This document shows positions 59,677-64,000 of a stretch of DNA of 64,000 nt, one piece after another (the first letter of the stretch is position 1; each line of letters begins with the position of its first letter). The translations under genes were made by a program, and so were the position numbers. The stretch is from Nissolia schottii (taxonomy: Eukaryota; Streptophyta; Magnoliopsida; Fabales; Fabaceae), in assembly GCA_003254905.1 (NCBI GenBank), contig QANU01021212.1:186001-250000 (forward strand). The letters run 5' to 3'. The notes under the pieces were generated by a model that was not told the DNA's origin, did no database searches, and worked only from the letters and a program-made list of their open reading frames with translations.

Positions 59677-62600
59677 ATATATATATATATAATAATGTGC
59701 AATTTATATACCATACATATAAATGTTCATTAATAGAAATTTTGCGTTGTGAACCTCTAGTGGATCCCACTTTTCTCTCTTCTCTTTTTGAATTTCAAAA
59801 AGCATTTTCCCCTCACCTCTTGCATGGAGCCCGACATCAGGCCACTGTAGCCTTCACTGGAAACCGCCTCTGGCCGGCGAGTTGTCGCCAGCAAGCTCGC
59901 CGTCCGTCCGACCAGCCACCGAAGTCTCATCGCCAGAAGCTCGTCGACGCTCGAGAGAGTGGAGTGCCGTCTCGCTTCCATATCTTTCTTCTCCGGCGAC
60001 CCACCGATGATATCCAGGCTGGTTCTACGCTCGCCGACACGGTTCTCTGCGTGCCCTGTTCTCTCTCCATGAATTATTTTCTGTTCTGTTCCCATTTTTG
60101 TAGAGGCTTGGCCTGCTGCTTCTCCTTTCTTAGATACAATCACTTCCCTGCATTCTGGAGCCTTGGTGGTGGCTTTAAAATTTTCAAAGTTGAAGCCAAG
60201 TGTTTTGAGCTTATGTTGGAGGTCGAAGGAAAGCTCTTTGTGTTGAACATCAAAGAAAGGAGGAAAGGCTTCATGAAATCTCTGATTTTGGTTAGAAACT
60301 TTGCCTTTTGGTTGCTGTCCACCTTAAGAGATAAAACTCTGCCCAGTTCCTCCTCTTTCAAAAGGCATTATGAAGCTGGTGGGAAAGCTTTCTTCGTGTT
60401 TTGGGGTTGCAATGATAGAGGAAGATTTGTCATGATCACAACATTCTACGGGTTGGGTAGGAAGAGTTTGGTGATAATTGTTGAAGGCCGTTTTGGAGCT
60501 GGATGGAATCTTTTTGGGGAGGCTTTATCCGAATTGTTGGTGTCCGCTCCCATGACGCAAGCGGTACAACAACACAATCATCGTTCCTTTCCTTCTTCAC
60601 TGTTAGAATTCGGGGAGGTAGGGGGAGACCTAGAAAAACTATAGAGGAAACTATTAGAAAAGATTTAGAAGTTAATGATCTTCATGAAAACATGGCCCTT
60701 GATAGAACACTATGACATCACTTGATGCATGTAGCCGACCCCACGTAGTGGGATAAGGCTTTGTTGTTGTTGTTTCTATTAGAGCACATCATAGCAGACC
60801 AAGGCTGTTGAGTTTTATGCCACGTGGGCTTTAAGTGACAACTCATATTCTGTTAGAATTTGTTAGGTTGTTTAGTGAAGTTATTAAAGTGTTGGCTGAA
60901 AGTGGCTTGATGCTTAAGCCTTGTATTTTAGGCTATATTTTAACAATCTGAACTCACTGTGATTCATGTGATTCATTTATTCACATATTATACTAGAAAG
61001 ATCAGATTCTCTTACCTCCAAATTCTCTAGACATTTGCTCATCTTACTAGCACTAGTTACTATATCTGACATGGTATCTGAGCTTCAAATTTACCTATTC
61101 TGCTAGAATCTGTCATGTTGTTATTGAAGTTGTTAAAAGTGTTAGGTGAAAGTAGATAGATTGTTAAGCCTTGTATCTTAGGCTATACATATATTCTGTA
61201 ACTCTGAACACTGATTCATTCATTCACACAATATACCTGAAATAAAAGATTTTCTTACCTCCGAATTCTCCCAATATTTTCTCACACTTGCTCTTACTTG
61301 CATTTTCTCTCAAGCTTCTGTATCTAACACTTTCTAAGTTCTTTTGGGCTATGCAAAAGAGGTAGATTCTGTGGTGCAATTGGTAAGTTCAGTTGTACCA
61401 TACAATCCTTTGAATCTGTTCAATTTGTAGGAAGGTTAAAAAAAGGAAGAGCGTAGCACGAGTTAGGTTAGATTCAATAGGTTCAATACATGAATACTTA
61501 GGTACCCATCAGAACTATATATAGTGCAATAGGGAGTTAATGCATGCCTAGTTTCAAGACTCACTAATCAATGCTATTCTATTTCCCAAGACTTCTATGC
61601 TTCTAATGCAACACATTAACCATAGATGGCCAAATACATTCAACCACAGGTTTTATTCTCAACACAACCAAAGGTAAAGGGAGCATCTATTCACCTAGAT
61701 ATGCCGTACTTCACTGAATCTTCTCTGCCAAGCCCCCTCCTCCCTGAACTCCTTCTTTCCACCTGAGTGCTGGTCCGACAACTGCCCTCCTGCCCGGCCC
61801 CGCTGCCACCACATTGCAAAGGACACTTGAGACAGGTTCATGATCTGAAATGCGGTCGCCGCTGCTGAACAAGGCTGCTTGTCGGTGTTGCCAGTGAGAG
61901 ACACCGCAAAGGAGCCGTTGGCAGCAGCAGAGGAATATGAAGAGAAATTGATGATTTTGGATGAAGTCCTTCCTCTCCATCACCCCGCTACTCTTGGGGA
62001 TCAATGTGTGTTATGGTTTTGGTGTGTGAAAATTACAACACACGTGGTAAGTATACCACTTCAACAAGTAATAAAGTATTAGTCTTTAAGACCAACGTAT
62101 CGTTCCCACGAGGACAGTTATGATCAACGATGCAATCAAGAATTATAACTCAAGAGTCGAATCACGAAAAAGAGATTTATAGAACTGAGTTAAGCAATGA
62201 GAATTAAATATGACAAAAATTAAAAACGCAGATAAAGCAAATAGGATTTGATTCAAAGGTTAAGGTGATTGGGATTCCGATTTCACCACTAATATTCCCC
62301 TAATTCTGCTTTCTTTGTTATTCAAATTGTTTTCGAAGGACATCCTAGATTCCTATTCTAACGCAAGTCTCTCTCGAGATTGTGCGTACCTCCTATGAAT
62401 GACCCGAATAACCAATCTCTTAAAATTAATCTAATTCGCCTAGGGATTAGGGTTTTATGAATCTTTGGTAGTGTGTGAGGCTAAGGGTTGCACCACCCTC
62501 TATTCTTTTATCTAAGAAATAACTAAGCGATAATCAATTTCTCATTACCACCTAGGTTTCTTTTCTCAAAGTTCCTCTAGGTTTACTAACAATTCATTAA

Positions 62601-64000
62601 TGATCAGTTAACAAAAAGCATTAAGCATAGAGAAATCAATTCACAACAAACACAATTGAATAACGACGAAATTGGAATTAAGAGAAAGTATTAGGGTTAA
62701 ATCATCCTCCCAATCCAAAGGGAAATTAGTTCATCATGTGAAAATTGAAATTAACAATAAACAATGAAAAGATAGGAAAATACGTAGACGATAGGCAAGC
62801 CTTGGAATTGAATCATGAACGATTCTATCTCCCTCCTTGGCGTTCTTGAGACTCCTAGTATGTTGTCTCTCCACTTCGATGATGGCAAAAGTAATGAAAA
62901 GTGGTGAAGAATCTTAGTAAATGCGGAATTTAACATAATGGTTTGGTATTCTTTTCTTTGGCGCGTTTTAACCTAGGTTTTCATGCGTTTTAGGTCTCCT
63001 GCGATTGTCTGTCACTCGAGACTCCTTAACTGAATCTTGATATTCACTCTCTATTTAGCCCGTCTCGCGTGAGACGTGTGTCTCACGAGAGACACCCTTC
63101 AGAGTTCCAATCTTTGCTTTCTGTTTTCTATGTCTCGCGCGAGATGATGAGTCTTGCGCGAGATGTCTTCCAGAATTCCAATTTTTCCTTTCTGTTTGCC
63201 TTGTCTCGCGTGAGATGCTTTTCTAACTCACATTTTGGCTTATTTTCTTGAATTTCAGACCCTGAAACACTTAAACAAACATCAAACATACCAGAGATAA
63301 AAAAGACAATTAAGTCCAACCGATCATGCATCAAACTCGCTAAATCTTAACCTATTCTAACTAAAAATTATAAAAAAAAGTAAATAAAGATAACTCTTGT
63401 TGGAGAGTTATCAGGTTCACCATGAAGGGTTTGTGGTGGGATCTGCTGCAGTGGTGTTGCATGAAACACCATGGGTGCAGACTCCAAAGGTTGCATGAAA
63501 CACCCACTGATTCCAGATCTGCAAGTTTTGCGATGGCAGGGGTGGTCAGTGTAGAGGGTAGGGATTTTGTTGAGGAATTAGTAGGTGGATCTAATTATTT
63601 AGGCGTATAGGTGCTTCATCTTTTCTTTTTTAGTTTGATTCAAAGGATTGTACGGTACAATTGAAGAGAATCTTCCTGCAAAAGCTTGTTCATCTTATTT
63701 CTCCAATTTTTGCAACAATGAGTAATAAGGCACTGCACCTACATTTCATTCGAGGATTTCAATTCCTTATGTCTTTTTCCCTTAATATCACTATCATGCT
63801 CTATGCTGGCATGATGTCTGATAATTTAGATGAGGTCAGTTCAATTGCAATGAAATTTCTTTTGCCTTTTATAGGAAGCTCAAACTTGAAAGCTTATGTT
63901 TTAAAATTATGCACCCTGCAGGTTATTCATTCAGCCCGAGCAAATGCTTCTCATAATCATGGGTTGGATCCAGAACGCCTCATTGTTGGTAATGTTTTGA
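57869..64000 (+). CDS. Mitochondrial ribosomal protein uL22 (L22), 3' end outside window
   Basis: Five coding exons: 57869-57944, 58057-58151, 58245-58418, 59401-59511 and 63922-63988. All have GT...AG borders and compatible phases. The N-terminus (about 1-80) is rich in Arg, Ser, His and Thr and lacks acidic residues until SSEPDQ, a typical mitochondrial presequence: MVQWHRHILPIVRHITRSAS. From about residue 105 the L22 fold begins: KGIKQSPKKVNLVAALVRGM, then VKDALLQLQVTVKRAAKTV, then IHSARANASHNHGLDPERL. This protein binds 23S-type rRNA and lines the nascent-peptide exit tunnel of the large subunit. Nuclear-encoded mitochondrial L22 is known in plants; import is inferred. The last 60 or so residues, including the extended loop, are beyond the edge. 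Intron 4 is about 4.4 kb, swollen by transposons. Confidence 0.88.
59641..59693. repeat. (TA)n microsatellite in uL22 intron 4
   Basis: About 25 TA units with one interruption (TCTATA) directly precede the LINE derivative in the same intron. Confidence 0.95.
59697..60775 (+). mobile_element. LINE deletion derivative in uL22 intron 4
   Basis: The 315-codon frame (59697-60644) has blocks FKIFKVEAKCFELMLEV, KERRKGFMKSL, FFVFWGCNDRGRFVMITTFY and KSLVIIVEGRFGAGWNLFG, which resemble the ORF1-like protein of plant LINEs. In another frame it is followed by GGRGRPRKTIEETIRKDLEV and ALDRTL, the very C-terminus of LINE ORF2, then VADPT, a stop, WDKALLLLL and a (TTG)n tail. The reverse transcriptase is absent, so the 5' part is joined to the extreme 3' end by an internal deletion of several kilobases. 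The ORF1 assignment is moderately confident; the ORF2 end is clear. Confidence 0.65.
60851..61330 (+). mobile_element. TRIM-like LTR pair with primer-binding site
   Basis: Two direct repeats of roughly 220-230 bp (about 60851-61069 and 61101-61330) share TTRAGTGTTRGSTGAAAGT, TAAGCCTTGTATYTTAGGCT, TTCTTACCTCCRAATTCTC and end in TATCTGACA or TATCTAACA. Directly after the first comes TGGTATCTGAGC, one base off the plant initiator-tRNA primer-binding site TGGTATCAGAGC of Copia elements. Only about 20 bp separate it from the second repeat, so no coding sequence or polypurine tract is left. This is either an extreme TRIM or a Copia element with its whole interior deleted. Confidence 0.65.
61388..63665. 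mobile_element. TIR-bounded element in uL22 intron 4, interrupted by an LTR
   Basis: TTCAGTTGTACCATACAATC (from 61388) continues CTTTGAATC; its near-perfect complement lies at 63637-63665 (GATTCAAAGGATTGTACGG continuing TACAATTGAA). The 29-bp inverted pair has two differences. Further homology just outside (AGATTCT/AGAATCT) suggests longer TIRs. The interior outside the nested LTR is GC-richer (61700-62000 and 63415-63590) with a Gly/Arg/Ala-rich frame on - and no recognised domain. Superfamily unknown; TSD not found. Confidence 0.55.
62010..63412 (-). mobile_element. Probable solo LTR with palindromic TCTCGCGYGAGA repeats
   Basis: On the - strand the segment opens TGATAACTCTCCAACAAGAG (with its own hairpin GTTATC) and later has GTCCTCGTGGGAACGATACG, a phrase typical of LTR ends in Ogre/Tat-type and related legume Gypsy elements. 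Between 63061 and 63220 the palindromes TCTCGCGTGAGA, TCTCACGAGAGA, TCTCGCGCGAGA and close variants occur about five times. No gag-pol is present, so it is a solo LTR or fragment. The 5-bp TSD could not be confirmed (GATCA against GTTCA, one mismatch). It interrupts the TIR element. Confidence 0.55.

Noticed and set aside
59697..60644. Novel 315-residue host gene in the uL22 intron
   Set aside because: Motifs resemble LINE ORF1 and the frame runs into an ORF2 C-terminus with a LINE tail. Annotated as an element instead.

Overview
The window is eudicot plant nuclear DNA, probably from a legume. It is AT-rich, its introns are plant-like (GT...AG, T-rich 3' ends), and it carries plant-specific gene families and a dense mixture of plant transposons. 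The legume assignment rests mainly on the general look of the LTR, SINE and MITE families and is moderate confidence only. No bacterial, organellar or viral region was seen. One N follows a 13-C run at 25544.

Four protein-coding genes are well supported. (1) A two-exon trihelix transcription factor of the PETAL LOSS type, + strand, 19445-21966. (2) An intronless CYP77A-type cytochrome P450, + strand, 35117-36670. (3) A three-exon membrane-anchored RING-H2 (ATL-like) ubiquitin ligase, - strand, 46228-42759. (4) The first five coding exons of a mitochondrial ribosomal protein uL22, + strand, from 57869 to beyond the right edge. There are also gene fragments: an unidentified three-exon Ser/Arg-rich open frame (53666-54855), a broken 5' piece of an SRPK-type kinase (30519-30702, - strand), one decayed SCAMP exon (56819-56880), and a tandemly duplicated unidentified gene start (27425-27990, - strand).

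Most of the rest is transposon debris, often datable by nesting. 0-5 kb: a LINE RNase H relic, then a hAT-like element inside another copy of its own family, inside one unit of a tandem duplication. 5.1-10.2 kb: a CACTA-like element. 10-19 kb: MITEs, a 226-bp tandem duplication and microsatellites. 22-35 kb: largely gene-free, with a third copy of the hAT-like family at 31.6 kb. 39-42 kb: a SINE with a 15-bp target duplication, a 33-bp micro-retroposon and a Stowaway-like MITE. The large RING-gene intron holds an antisense LINE that itself contains a foldback MITE. 46.7-52.5 kb: a foldback element with a hairpin array, a Helitron helicase relic, LTRs and a second SINE. The 4.4-kb fourth intron of uL22 holds a LINE deletion derivative, a TRIM-like LTR pair and a TIR element interrupted by a probable solo LTR.

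The four genes belong to unrelated pathways (organ-boundary development, cuticle lipid oxidation, protein ubiquitination, mitochondrial translation), and nothing suggests they act together. I did not find a convincing new biological system. The most unusual items are the nested hAT pair with a dated insertion order, the hairpin-array foldback element, and the 546-bp insertion just upstream of the uL22 start codon.
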